From assembly GCA_032622095.1 (NCBI GenBank), contig CP136064.1, positions 50,166,073 through 50,230,072 of the forward strand: a stretch of 64,000 nucleotides of DNA, given 5' to 3'. The stretch is from Siphonodentalium dalli (taxonomy: Eukaryota > Mollusca > Scaphopoda > Gadilida > Siphonodentaliidae). The notes under the pieces are model-generated. The model had not been told where the DNA came from and did not search any database. It worked only from the letters and a program-made list of their open reading frames with translations. The position numbers and the translations under genes were made by a program. Positions 33,617 to 44,280 of the stretch are shown here, piece by piece; positions within the stretch are counted from its first letter, which is position 1; each line of letters starts with the position of its first letter.

Positions 33617-33849
33617 TTAAACATGCTAGCCGAATAGCTCGACTGTCATATCATTTGGGACACACATTGGTGGATGAGGTAATATAATAGAATCTGAAAA
33701 AAATCTACTTTCACTGATAAACCACATACATAAATTATGACTATAGATCAGAAGTCCGATCTCCACACAATATTTCAAGAAATCGATGCTTGACTTCGCT
33801 GACTAAGTCCAATAACTCACGCACATCACATGTTCTGGTTTGACGTCGA

Positions 33850-34479
33850 TGGAAATGAATGTCGAGGAATATTCTCCACAATAAAGATAGCTCTTTCGGT
33901 GGCATATTTGCACCTAACTTGCTTTTCTCTTGTTCTCAAATTCCGCATCGATCAACAGTCTACTGTGCCAAATACCTGTGCGAGCAACATGCTTGCCAAA
34001 TACGTGAAACTCATCTTCTTTTTCACTGGGACTGCTTGTGATAGCTTGTAAAGATGAAGTCGCCATCTGAAGCCAAACATTTGTCTGGTTTCTTCTGTTT
34101 TGTCTTGTTGCCGATTGTTGAGAGCTATTGTTAAGTGTTATTGGCATATCCACCGCTGCATTGTCTATCGGTTGTCCGTCATCGCCGGTCGTGTTTGCCG
34201 TTGTCGATTCCTGCTTGTTCATGATCGGGACTTGTACATGTATATTTGAAATGCTAGCTGACGTACTGGTCTGACGAGCCCAGATAGGTGCACTGGTCAT
34301 AAAACTTCCACTTGGGAACATAAATATCCGCAGCTGCTACACCAGACCCTATAGAGTATATGCACATTCCTTCGCTCCTCTCTGTATGGGGTATTCGCGA
34401 TCAATCCGCGAATTTTAGCTTTAACTGCTTGGACTTCGACACCGGGAAACACATCAGTCAGGATGTCAACTATCTCCAT
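33850..34479 (-). pseudogene. degenerate MADF/BESS-type DNA-binding protein gene
   Basis: Minus strand, frameshifted. The first part reads MEIVDILTDVFPGVEVQAVKA and KIRGLIANTPYREERR (34479 to about 34370). After a frame change, VAAADIYVPKWKFYDQCTYL follows (about 34350-34290), the aromatic C-terminal block of MADF (Myb/SANT-like) domains. A Ser/Thr/Asn-rich linker follows, then EKEDEFHVFGKHVA (about 34030-33990), typical of the BESS-like C-terminal motif, and after another frame change a basic helix (REKQVRCKYATERA). MADF-BESS proteins bind DNA, and some are the accessory proteins of PIF/Harbinger transposons. No transposase is nearby. Assigned by motif memory; at least two frameshifts make it a pseudogene. 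Confidence 0.55.
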
Positions 34480-34918
34480 CAGGTCAGCAGTGCCTTCTCC
34501 CTATCTTTATAGTCATCAGACTGGATGTTCCGCAAGAATTACATTAGCTCGGACACTTCCAATAAAAGGTAAATGGCTTCGTCTAACCACATGTTCAGAT
34601 GTTAAATGGCGAATGCTGGTGTGTTTCGTAAACTCGGTTCAACTGACACAATCCTGCCAACCACACACCAGAATCCCATGGGACTCACTGTAATCACATG
34701 ATAATAACCTGACCCAGAATTACGAGAAAGTGGATCATGACCAGGGACGCGGCGAGTGGATCTCCTTTGTGGGTGTCCACCATATATATATATACAAGAA
34801 AACTAAGATGCATGCATCAGGTCGCCCGTGCACTATTTATCATAGAATTCTTGTAGCTATCTATTATACATTTTGGAATATCTATATGCATGTGTGTGTG
34901 AATGCATGTATCTATGTG

Positions 34919-35239
34919 TGTTATAGACTCGAACACTGCTCGACCGATCCGACTCTGATTTGGTATTTAACGTGTCAACTTGACCTCGCTCATAGGCATG
35001 TTTCTGGACCTTGACCGATCCGACTAAAATTTTGTGTGTAGGACTACTTTGATCCCGGGAGCAATATGGACGGGTCCAATTTCACGTGAGACCATGTCTC
35101 GAACGTGCTGATATAGGCATGTTTCTGGACCAATTGAACAATAGTTTGTCCAGACGCTGTATATACCGGACACGGCCCAGATGGAGATGATCACAAAGAA
35201 ATCCCTAAATAGCCCGAACGAAGTCGAGAACATCAGCTA
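34919..35239 (+). mobile_element. Helitron-like repeat, degenerate
   Basis: Contains two CGACCGATCCGACT-type blocks (about 34942 and 35014) and two GGCATGTTTCTGGACC blocks (34996 and 35116). It ends with a weak hairpin and CTAG|T at 35236-35240 (TAGCCCGAACGAAGTCGAGA then ACATCAGCTAG). This parallels the better preserved tandem pair at 45.8-46.95 kb. The 5' end was not fixed. Confidence 0.5.
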
Positions 35240-36262
35240 GTATTATATATTTCTAGATTTAGTTACAAACTATATACCTGTATATTGTACAAAGAAATGT
35301 TTGACAAATGTATCTATATCAATATTACCATAGGGGTCATTAAAAATAGATACGACGAAACACAATTTTGAAGGGTGCATGTGATTGTGAGGAATAGTAG
35401 GATCATAGGTAAATTTAATTTATGGACGCTTGTTAATTTTCATTGGACTACATGTATCAGGTAAATTTTTATATTTCAAATGATGACAGGAATGCGGAAA
35501 GTTGAACTACCTAAGTAATACTGGCTATCCGCATGAAGAGATATACATGTATATAAAAACCAAAATAGAAGATGACTGATGGCGACAATGTTTTCCAAAG
35601 AAATTCAAAGCATTCGATAGCTCCCATCTAGTGGTCACCCCGAAGATCAATATGAAGTTTGGTGACTATCAGATGAGGGATGTGGTCTGTACAGGTGCTA
35701 AAGAATTCAGTCATGCAAAGAGTAAGATAAAAAATTGCTGCCTGTGGAAGGGGGGGGGGTCGGAAAAAAATTACAGGATACAAGGACCGAGTGGGTGGGT
35801 GTCCCCGAGCCCGGAATGCAGATTTTTTCTGATGTCATTCAATTTTTTTCCAAAATCATTTCTAAGACAAATTACAGCTTCAAAATGAATTGAAACAATC
35901 AGATTCATATAGAAGTGCATGCTATAGCCTTATACAAGTGAGGGGGGCTCTATATTTAAAAAATTTGTCCACAAATTCTCCCTTTAACAGTTGAAAACAT
36001 TTTGTAGGAGAGCTACTCGCCACTCGCCTAGAATGATTTTCAGGGGAACTCCTCATTGCTCACCAGCGATTTCACCACATGGAGAGGACTGGGACTGTGT
36101 TTATTTATATAGGAGATATAGCACAGTAGCAGTGTTATATTTATTGCCTCCGAAACATGCCGAGCCGAGCTGGCCCTTAGAACATGCTTGGGACTATACA
36201 ACACACCAGGTGCCTATTTTTAGAAGCAAATTAAATTTTTGAGACAGTGCAATTTTTTTTAG
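35240..36262. other. non-coding, one poly-G run
   Basis: No supportable gene. A G10 run lies at about 35749-35758. Confidence 0.4.
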
Positions 36263-36330
36263 ACTGGTGGGATTTGAACCCCGGCCCATGACGGCGAGTG
36301 CGCCTTGCGACTCAAAGTCTCCTATATATA
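36263..36330 (-). other. tRNA-like segment (possible SINE head or tRNA relic)
   Basis: On the minus strand GGTTCAAATCC (36270-36280) is a perfect pol III B box, preceded by TGGGCCGG and GGCGCACTCGCC, which could be a tRNA anticodon-arm remnant. A complete cloverleaf was not obtained and there is no clear A box, so it is called only tRNA-like. Confidence 0.35.
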
Positions 36331-36858
36331 TACTATAGAGACCTTAAAATGTGCATATACGTGTAGTGTCCTAAGTGCGACGTCAGAATACAGCGGCCAT
36401 TTGAGCTTCCTTTCTTGAGGTTGCTTCGGTGGTCGTGTGCAGAGTCCGAAGCCGCCATCGCCATATTGGCCACAAGCCGCCGCCAGCCATATTATCTCCA
36501 ACGCCAGCCACATGAAAACATCTCCGCCGCCGGAATTGTTAAATGGCTGAGCCATGGCATGGACTTATATGTTAAGGACAACTGTACTGCGAATCACAAA
36601 TAACTAAACCGCATTGCCTAATATTGGCATTCTCGTATGGACACGGCATGGTTGTTACACTTTCAGAACACCCGGGGCCTCTCATTGTGGAATAGACTAT
36701 TCCAATGCATGCTTCCATATAACGGATTGGAAGCATCCATTCAGCATTGACAGGGTTTAAAGTATAAATCGTTTATTTCGACACGACTCAGTCTCAGACA
36801 TCGCTGACATTTGTCAATATATGCACATAACCCGGTCGTAAAAGGGTGTAATCGAAAT
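36331..36858. other. non-coding, GC-richer patch
   Basis: 36380-36560 is unusually GC-rich (repeated GCCGCC/CGCCAGCC). No recognisable product. Confidence 0.4.
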
Positions 36859-37284
36859 GCCTAATTTTTGCATACCAGTCACAACTAGTTATCTTGCACT
36901 TTAATTGTTAACTCCTCTCCTTGTTCAACCGATTTAGGTTGTCTTTTGTCTATAAAATGATGGGATTAAAAAAATTGTTAAGGGCATTTCCGTCCCGATA
37001 ACTTTGAGACATGTATGTTCAATTGATATATAGTTTCATCATTGTGTGGTCTTTTTTCAATGCCGAAATTTGTACCAAATTTCGATCTATACACCAGATT
37101 CATCGATGTTTTAATGACATTTGGCAAGTTATCTCCCTTTTTGCTGCATTCTATACATAAAAAATGCAAAACCAGAAAAGTGGATTTTTGTAAGACTGCT
37201 GTGGATGTTTCGACCGCACAATGATGAAACAATATATATCGACAGAATATTTTATTTTTATAGACAAAAGACAACCTAAATCGG
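36859..37284. mobile_element. truncated relative of the 39.45-40.09 kb long-TIR element
   Basis: Begins GCCTAATTTTTGCATACC and runs collinear with 39499-39900 (CAACTAGTTATCTTG, TTCAACCGATTTAGGTTG, GTTTCGACCGCACAATGATG). It then jumps to a piece of the right TIR (GACAAAAGACAACC) and stops. The left terminal 40 bp and most of the right TIR are missing. Confidence 0.75.
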
Positions 37285-37749
37285 CGACAACAATATATAT
37301 GAATAATAAAGTTTATATTTAAAAAAAAGTAAATTAATAATTAATTAACAAAATTGACATAATAATTTCAATAATATTTTTATATTTAAAACAGTAAATT
37401 AATAATTGCCACTTTTAAATTTAAATTTAATTAAAATTTAATTTTATCGGCTTCCTTAAAAAGATTCTTACCTTAATATTTTTATGTGCACTTTATAAAC
37501 TTCATTGAGTCATCTTTGTCATGTATTGAGTTTGATATCTTTTGTTAACAGTTTATAAATCATGTATGTCTCATGTTTGTTATTATATTTTATGTGTTTA
37601 TTATGATTAAATAAAGTTATCATTTAAAATAAATGTATTCACTTTCTAAATTATTATTTCACAAAAAACCTCAAATACCCCAAAACACAATAGTTTAGAG
37701 TCGCCAATTAGTTAATCCGATTACCTATAACACTAAGCACATAGACCGT
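37285..37749. other. very AT-rich non-coding DNA
   Basis: Short TTAATTAA-type palindromes and TTTAAATTTAAATTTAA (about 37417). Nothing recognised. Confidence 0.45.
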
Positions 37750-37753
37750 TTAA

Positions 37754-38246
37754 AGGCACGTGAGGCCTTAGTTGTCGAAAATATTCACATTTGTTCTAAT
37801 CACCGTAAACAGAAAAACATTAAAACGCATACAGTTTCGTTCATATATACCATGACCATCACGTAAACAGCATGTTATCATAAATACCTACTATATTTTA
37901 CCTAAGCAAGAGCCTGATTGTGTTACAGAAGACAGCACAATGCTACTGGCTAATCACACACAAATGGCATAAACGCTCTTTATTAGTTCCATATCAGGAA
38001 TTCACCAACAAAGAACGCTCTTTATGTTTACCATCATAATATAAACAAACACCAGAAAAGTAACTTTTTGTGCTTTTGTTTACATAACAGTGGTCAAACA
38101 TTTGACAATAACATACTGTTTATGCGATATTTCTTATTTGTATACGACAAAGTCTGTCTACTTTTGATGTTCTTTCTGTTTGTGGCGGTTTTTGACGGGT
38201 GGAAATATTTTTCACAGGATACCCACCGCCAAGGCCAACCGTACCT
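37754..38246 (-). mobile_element. TTAA-flanked MITE, copy M8
   Basis: TTAA at 37750-37753 and 38247-38250. Inverted relative to M1-M3 and M5-M7. Ends AGGCACGTGAGGCCTTA and GGCCAACCGTACCT. Lies at a site unrelated to the Gypsy. Confidence 0.9.
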
Positions 38247-38250
38247 TTAA

Positions 38251-39451
38251 ATGGAGCAGGCCGCTTACACTTTATAGAATGAAAGAACGAAAAGTTGAAT
38301 AAAATCGAAAAAATTGTGAATTTAAAAACAATTCAAACGTTAATGTTTTCCATGTCATAACCCGGACATTTGTACTAAATTTCAGTCTTGTCCATTTATA
38401 AACAAAGAAGATAATGCGACATCAAGTCCCGAGCTGGCCCAGGTCGAGTGGGCCGGTTTCCGGCACCTTTTATATGTGGCGCCATAATCGTGTGCATGCT
38501 TCCTTAATTTGCAGCAGGTATCCGTTTGTGCGTAGTTTAATTTAGAAAGTTCCCCAATTAATATCGTAAATAGAGCGACTGTGTTTGACAGAGAAGGCCT
38601 CTGTTATTGATTATCAAGTTGCTATACATTAAAAAACGACAAATGCACATGCCCGTTCAAGCGTAGTAGTCTATTTTCCCCATGTTAAATGACATCCGCA
38701 AATACCAAATAACGCTAACCTACTGCAAATGTTTTACATGACAACTGTTAATATATTTGGGCTGAATTCATCTGATGTGGCAAAATAAACAACAAAACCA
38801 TCGTTACTTGGAAATGTAGTTTGGGCTAACATTTACAGAAATCCTCCACCTCATTTATTCCGACACACACATCAGATGAAAAACCACCATCATACAACCG
38901 CCCAAATTGGGCGAAATAATTAACAACTACCCCTTTTGACCCAGACCAAAATTCCCATGGCTTTTTTAAATTTCATTTTCTTGATTACCTCTCCCCGCCG
39001 GGCGGGATGTTCCGACTTGTATACATCAAGCTTTCTAGGTGTTGGTTGGTTTGAAAGTTTCCAAGTGATTATCAAAAGTCAAAACCTTTTATTTAATAAA
39101 TATAATTTTCTGCATTTTGTCTACAATAACAACATATTTCAAGATGCTCCAGTCATTGAAGGGTTAAACATGACATTTCCAACTTTTGTAAAGATGAGGT
39201 TAGAAACTCCCTGTCCCCTATCGCGACGTCCCTACACCGATTGGTAACAGTTTAAATCTTACACGACTAACCAGGCATGTGGGTAGCAGCGATATGAGAA
39301 TGGACGTGATTCCACAGGGGTGGAGTTTGGATGTCTTACCCCTCTCCCAACATTGATCAAACTGTTCAACTGATGAAATTTCATTCCTGGCACATTATTT
39401 AGAAATTTTACATCATATATATATGTAGAGTAATCATTAGGAGGACCATTG
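38251..39451. other. non-coding, nothing recognised
   Basis: About 1.2 kb with no domain-bearing ORF. A GC-rich patch at 38430-38470 (GAGCTGGCCCAGG...GTGGGCCGG) could form a short stem. Confidence 0.4.
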
Positions 39452-40093
39452 ACCATCATTAGGCAGACTGCGACATTATGCAGACGAAATCCGGTCTGCC
39501 TAATTTTTGCATGCCAGTCACAACTAGTTATCTTGAGCTTTAATTGGTAACACCTCTCCTTGTTCAACCGATTTAGGTTGTATTTTGTCTATAAAATGAT
39601 GGGATTGAACAAAAAATTTGAGGGCATTTCCGCCCCTATAATTGTGAGACATGTATATTCGATCGATATATAGTTTCATCATTGTGCGGTCTTTTTTCAA
39701 TCCCGAAATTTGTACTCAATTTCGATGTATATACCAGATTTCTCGATGTTTTAATGACATTTGGCCAGTTATCTCCTTTTTTGCTGCATCCTATACATTA
39801 AAAATGCAAAACCAGAAAAGTTGATTTTTGCAAGACCGCTGTGGATGTTTCGACCGCACAATGATGAAACTATATACTGACGGAATATACATGTCTCAAA
39901 ATTATCGGGGCTGAAATGCCCTTAATAATTTGTTTTTCAATCCCATGATTTTATAGACAAAAGACAACCCAAATCGGTTGAACAAGGAGAGGTGTTAACA
40001 ATTAAAGCACCAAATAACTAGTTGTGACTGGTATGCAAAAAATAGGCAGACCTGATTTCGTCTGCATAATGTCGCAGTCCGCCTAATGATGGT
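39452..40093. mobile_element. foldback element with ~250-bp TIRs
   Basis: Ends ACCATCATTAGGC and GCCTAATGATGGT. Arms match over about 250 bp, including CTGCGACATTATGCAGACGA and ACACCTCTCCTTGTTCAACC. The central ~150 bp holds TTTCGACCGCACAATGATG. No ORF; target duplication not evident. Confidence 0.8.
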
Positions 40094-40660
40094 AAAACCT
40101 TTGGTCTGATATGGGAATTTTCCAACCTTAGTTGGGATTTTTCCAACCTTAGGGTGGGGTGACACAGGTTGGAAGTATCTGGCAGATAGGGGCGCCAGTT
40201 GGAAAGTTGCAACCCAATGGTGTGCACATGGATTTGTCTGGTTCAAGGTGGTGTGTAGTTGAAAGATACTTGCACCATTGTCCCTGTATGGGGGGGGGGG
40301 GGCGGGTCCTACACCATGTGCTCGAAAATGGCGTCATTATGTCTCGTTTGTTTCGCGTCGGTTGGGTATATATCACGTTACCAAATGTACAAGGGTGTCG
40401 CGACATGGGACCCCGGCAAAGTATGGTAAAATGTTTCACCAGTTGGAAATTTCATACCTGCATGACGCAATATTAGTTGGAAATTTCTCACCAACAATCG
40501 GTTGAACTTGTTTTTTTTCTTTCAACCAGTAATGTATGTGGAATTTATTGATTTAGACCAAATTTGCATTTCTACCTACTTTTGCTCAAAATGTTCGTTT
40601 GCAATTTCCTCTATAGGTCCCTCCCTCCCCGGTTTCCAGTCAACATTCAAGTTTAAAAAA
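40094..40660. repeat. dispersed 'AGTTGGAAATTT' repeat, copy 1
   Basis: Repeated phrases TTGGAAATTT(C) and ATTTTCCAACCTTAG, plus a G13 run (about 40290). The block 40440-40600 is a diverged relative of 59880-60060: AGTTGGAAATTTCAT, TTAGTTGGAAATTT, AACCAGTAAT, GAATTTATTG, TTTAGAC in the same order. Confidence 0.55.
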
Positions 40661-41456
40661 AAAAGCAAGGCATGTGGGGTACCAGGTGGGAAATTCAAAG
40701 CCGATGGGATTGGGTGCAAAATGAATTATGCGATCTTGTGAGTTTGGGCTGGTTCAGTGGGGTCGGGGTGCAGTTGGAAATCCCACATGGACATCATCTG
40801 TCATCGGAAGCACCCGTTTGCTACGTCACTACACGCATATACATATTATACTTCGGCGATTCTGTCAACCCTTTTAAAATGGAATTACGAAGTCAGTTGT
40901 TGAAACAGACGGTAATATGGATGGATCATAACTCGAGTACGTGACCGGATACCATTGTATCTCTTACAGTCGGGCTGTCGGGGCTTAAATATAGTGCCTA
41001 CCCGGAAAAATTCTTAACAAGCTAAATTTGGTTTCGTTGGAAAGAGGAGACATTCGTGTATAAAATATCCAAAATCCGCCTTGGGGAAAATTCTCTATTC
41101 AAGAAGTCCAAAATGACTGTTGGTATCGGAAGTTACGGAATTTCTGCTGTAAGTTCCCCAACTAATGCCAAATTCGTAATAAATTTAAATATCGACAAAC
41201 TATTCTTAGTCAGTCGCGAAATATATTTGTAGAATGTCTGTCCCAAAATGGCTGCCAATATGGACAAAACCGAATGAGATTTACATTTTGTGCCAAATTT
41301 AATAGCTAGTCCTATAAGAGTGAACAAACGATCCAATTATTCGAAGAATAAACTTTGCAGAGTATAAGAGCAATCGCATACAGGGTTTCGTGCAACAAAA
41401 AAGTAAAAATAACGCAGTTTTATAACTATTTTTTTTTATCTTGAATCGTGTGATGA
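40661..41456. other. non-coding, nothing recognised
   Basis: No gene or repeat supported. Confidence 0.4.
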
Positions 41457-41505
41457 TTATATGTGACCCGCCATATCAAATCCAGTCGTAAGTCGGGAAT
41501 TTTTT

Positions 41506-41832
41506 AGGTCGCCTCGCATATATAAGAGAATGCATTGGCCTAACAATTTTTTACAATTTTAATAATTTTTTCTTGTATTCCTTAACAATTTTATAATTTC
41601 ACCCATACAGAGCCCCAGACAAACATGAGCAGACGACACTCTTCTATATGCTTCTATATATGTGTGGGGCTCCCTGCAGGGTAATGGATGTTTTTTTTAT
41701 TTTATGTCCTAAAAATTGTAAGAAACATTTATTTAAAAATAATGATAAAAAATTGTTAGGCCAATGCATTCTCTTATATATGCGAGGCGACCTATGGTCG
41801 ACTCGCATATATAAGAGAATGCATTGGCACAG
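41506..41832 (-). mobile_element. palindrome-capped element, copy P1 (left end truncated)
   Basis: Inverted relative to P2. The right end is the ~67-bp near-palindrome CCAATGCATTCTC...GAGAATGCATTGG (41761-41827) plus CACAG. On the left only the inner half remains (from AGGTCGCC at 41506). The interior shares TGAGCAGACGACACTCTTCT and the CCCTGCAGGG site with P2 in reverse. Confidence 0.8.
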
Positions 41833-41834
41833 CA

Positions 41835-42714
41835 GGGGGGGGGGTGGAAAAAAACTGCGGGACACAACGTACCGGGGGTGGGGGGGGGGGGGGTACCTAG
41901 GCGTCAAAAATTTACACGTAAATGTTTTCCTTATTCATTTAGGGGGTTGTCGGAAAAATTTGCATGTAATTTTTTTCCAAATATGTATTTTCAGACTCAC
42001 AACTTCAATTTTCTCTCATTTTATAGAATATGGATTAACCTTAAAATCCAAATCATATATACATGAGTAGTACAATCCACATAAAACAATTTTGGATAAC
42101 CACTGTCTTGGTTTACATGTGATATTGACCCCATTAACCCTCTTAATAATGCCGACTATGTCAGTGTCTACCAGTCGAATGCAGAATTCTACCCTGCGAT
42201 CGCTTATCTGGCAAATGTTTACTGCAGAACTATCCCATGTATTAAACAATTTGTCCTCCAATGGTATCAGAAAACAGTTATATGTTGGTATCTCACTCAT
42301 CGCATTTGCATCTTTTTCAAAGTCGAGGTAGTGACTAGTTGTCATTTTTTAAAGTGCATACAAAGCGTTGCGATCACCAATATACATGTTTGTACATGTC
42401 ATGACATCACGAGGTACAAATCTGCGTTCTACTGGTAGACAATGACCATTTTAGTCATAATAATCTAAACTAAGTTACCAAGCATCTTCTTGTGAATTGT
42501 ATGCTCCGGTGTTTTTTTCGGTTTCCGGTCAAACCGAGTTGTTGTCCGGCTGGGGTAGATTTGATTTTTCTGGGGGGGGGGGGGGGCAAATGGTCAGTGG
42601 AAAAAAAACTGCAGTTTTTGCTGTTTGGGGGGGGGGTACCCAAACCGAAGAAAACAGTTTTTTCCACCCTGTGTCTGCAGTTTTTTTCCGCCCCCCCCCC
42701 CCCCCACTGGGCAC
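41835..42714. repeat. cluster of long G and C tracts
   Basis: G runs of about 9-15 at 41836-41844, 41876-41893, 42570-42586 and 42627-42636, and a C run of about 15 at 42691-42705. The 42570 and 42700 tracts face each other with similar neighbours (GTGGAAAAAAAACTGCAG and CTGCAGTTTTTTTCC), so they form an inverted repeat with G-quadruplex potential. Confidence 0.75.
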
Positions 42715-42776
42715 AGGGTAAAAAAAAAATCCCTACTTACGACTTGGATTTGATATGGCGGGTCACATATGTGTAA

Positions 42777-43086
42777 TTAAACAGTTAAACGGGATTTAAT
42801 AGGGATCCGTTCATTCTGTGACCTTTTCTAGAAGCAGAAATATATTTATCAGAGCAGTCTCACGAATTGACCGATCATCATATATTTTGAAATCTGCAAC
42901 ATCAAACCTTTCAAAATTCACTGCTGTAGAACAATATGAGAGATATTCTTATAGTACTGGGTAAAATGTGAAGATCATATTGTCCAGTTCTCAAAATAAT
43001 AGTCATGGTTGGCTCCGATCAAGTGATGAAACATGAGTATTTCGCTTTTATTAGAAGAATTAGCTGAAATAGGATCCCTTTGAACG
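42777..43086. other. non-coding, nothing recognised
   Basis: No supported feature. Confidence 0.4.
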
Positions 43087-43124
43087 GGTTCCCAAAGGGA
43101 ACCAACAGGTTCCCAAAGGGAACC
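43087..43124. repeat. two identical 17-bp hairpins in tandem
   Basis: GGTTCCCAAAGGGAACC at 43087-43103 and again at 43108-43124. Each is a perfect 7-bp inverted repeat with an AAA loop. Confidence 0.85.
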
Positions 43125-43539
43125 TAAATATTAACATTAATTCATTCTGAAATAGACCAATGGTGAGCTTATTTTTTAATTTGTGTGTGGTTTTTTTTTT
43201 TTAATTTATTTAATTCAATTTTGTTAAATCAAAATTTTGAAAAACTTAACGCCGTTATAACCTCTGCCAGGGTACCCCGAGTTACCACACCAAATATATA
43301 TGAGTAGGATCTGTCTGAAATTTCAGAAAAGAAGAGGTTTAATTGTTCCGACAGTTTGATATTCAATTAGTTGTTTGTAGTCCAACATTCGAATGTTTCC
43401 TACTTTTGGACTGATATGGAAATCATTTGGAAATTTCCAATCATAGGGGCGATTTTCTCGGACTTTAATTTCAGCTTGCTTCCGTAAACTCTGTGTTCTC
43501 TGGGTACAGACTCGGTATACGTAGAAGCCGTTTTTGTCA

Positions 43540-43609
43540 GCCTCATTTTGAGTCGATAATGTGCTGATAATGGGAGCTTTTTAGTCACATTATCGACTCA
43601 TAATGAGGC
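43540..43609. repeat. 24-bp-stem hairpin
   Basis: GCCTCATTTTGAGTCGATAA (from 43540) pairs with the arm ending TCATAATGAGGC (43609), with one mismatch and a loop of about 22 bases. Isolated foldback. Confidence 0.7.
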
Positions 43610-43912
43610 GATTCTTATCATATTATGTGCGGACAATGACACAAATAAGCCAACTCACGACTTTTCATGTGTACGCTCTATAACATGTGTTTTCACTTTG
43701 GCCCGCGCCACAAAACGAAATAACGGGCATGAGTTATCTGATTATTTGAGAATCAAATGATCACATTATGTACCTATTTCATATTATAGGTCGATTATGT
43801 GCGTATTTGTGCGAGGATAAGTTTGTTTTTTTCCGGTACGCGATCATCGTTTGTATTTCGGAGCATCAAAGTGAGTGCGATGTTATGTGATGATCAGTCG
43901 GGATTTTGTTTA

Positions 43913-44280
43913 CCCTGTGCCAATGCATTCTCTTATATATGCGAGTCGACCATAGGTCGCCTCGCATATATAAGAGAATGCATTGGCTTAACAATTTTTA
44001 TCATGTTTTTTAAATAAATGTTTCTTACAATTTTTAGGACATAAAATAAAAAAACATCCATTACCCTGCAGGGAGCCCCACACATATATAGAAGCACATA
44101 GAAGAGTGTCGTCTGCTCATGTTTGTCTGGGGCTCTGTATGGGTGAAATTATAAAATTGTTAAAGAATACAAGAACAAATTATTAAAATTGTAAAAAATT
44201 GTTAGGCCAATGCATTCTCTTATATATGCGAGGCGACCTATGGTCGACTCGCATATATAAGAGAATGCATTGGCACAGGG
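43913..44280 (+). mobile_element. palindrome-capped element, copy P2 (complete)
   Basis: 368 bp with ends CCCTGTG...CACAGGG. Each end (43920-43986 and 44207-44273) is a near-perfect ~67-bp palindrome: 26-bp arms CCAATGCATTCTCTTATATA... around TCGACCATAGGTCGC, itself palindromic. The interior is non-coding and holds CCCTGCAGGG. The bases outside also mirror (GTTTA and TAAAC), so a target duplication cannot be told from a longer inverted repeat. Confidence 0.88.

Larger units (their letters stand above)
41457..42776. mobile_element. 1.3-kb element with ~38-bp TIRs, hosting a nested element
   Basis: Left end TGTGACCCGCCATATCAAAT (41463) is matched inverted by ATTTGATATGGCGGGTCACA (42750-42769), with further pairing through CAGTCGTAAGT. 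It contains the palindrome-capped element at 41506-41832 and several poly-G/poly-C tracts. No transposase seen. Confidence 0.6.

Noticed and set aside
36263-36330. Functional tRNA gene on the minus strand
   Set aside because: Only the B box is convincing; no full cloverleaf or acceptor-stem pairing could be drawn.
6764-38246. Calling the TTAA MITE family piggyBac outright
   Set aside because: TTAA duplication is certain, but the AGG termini do not match the CCC-type ends usual for piggyBac, and no transposase is present.
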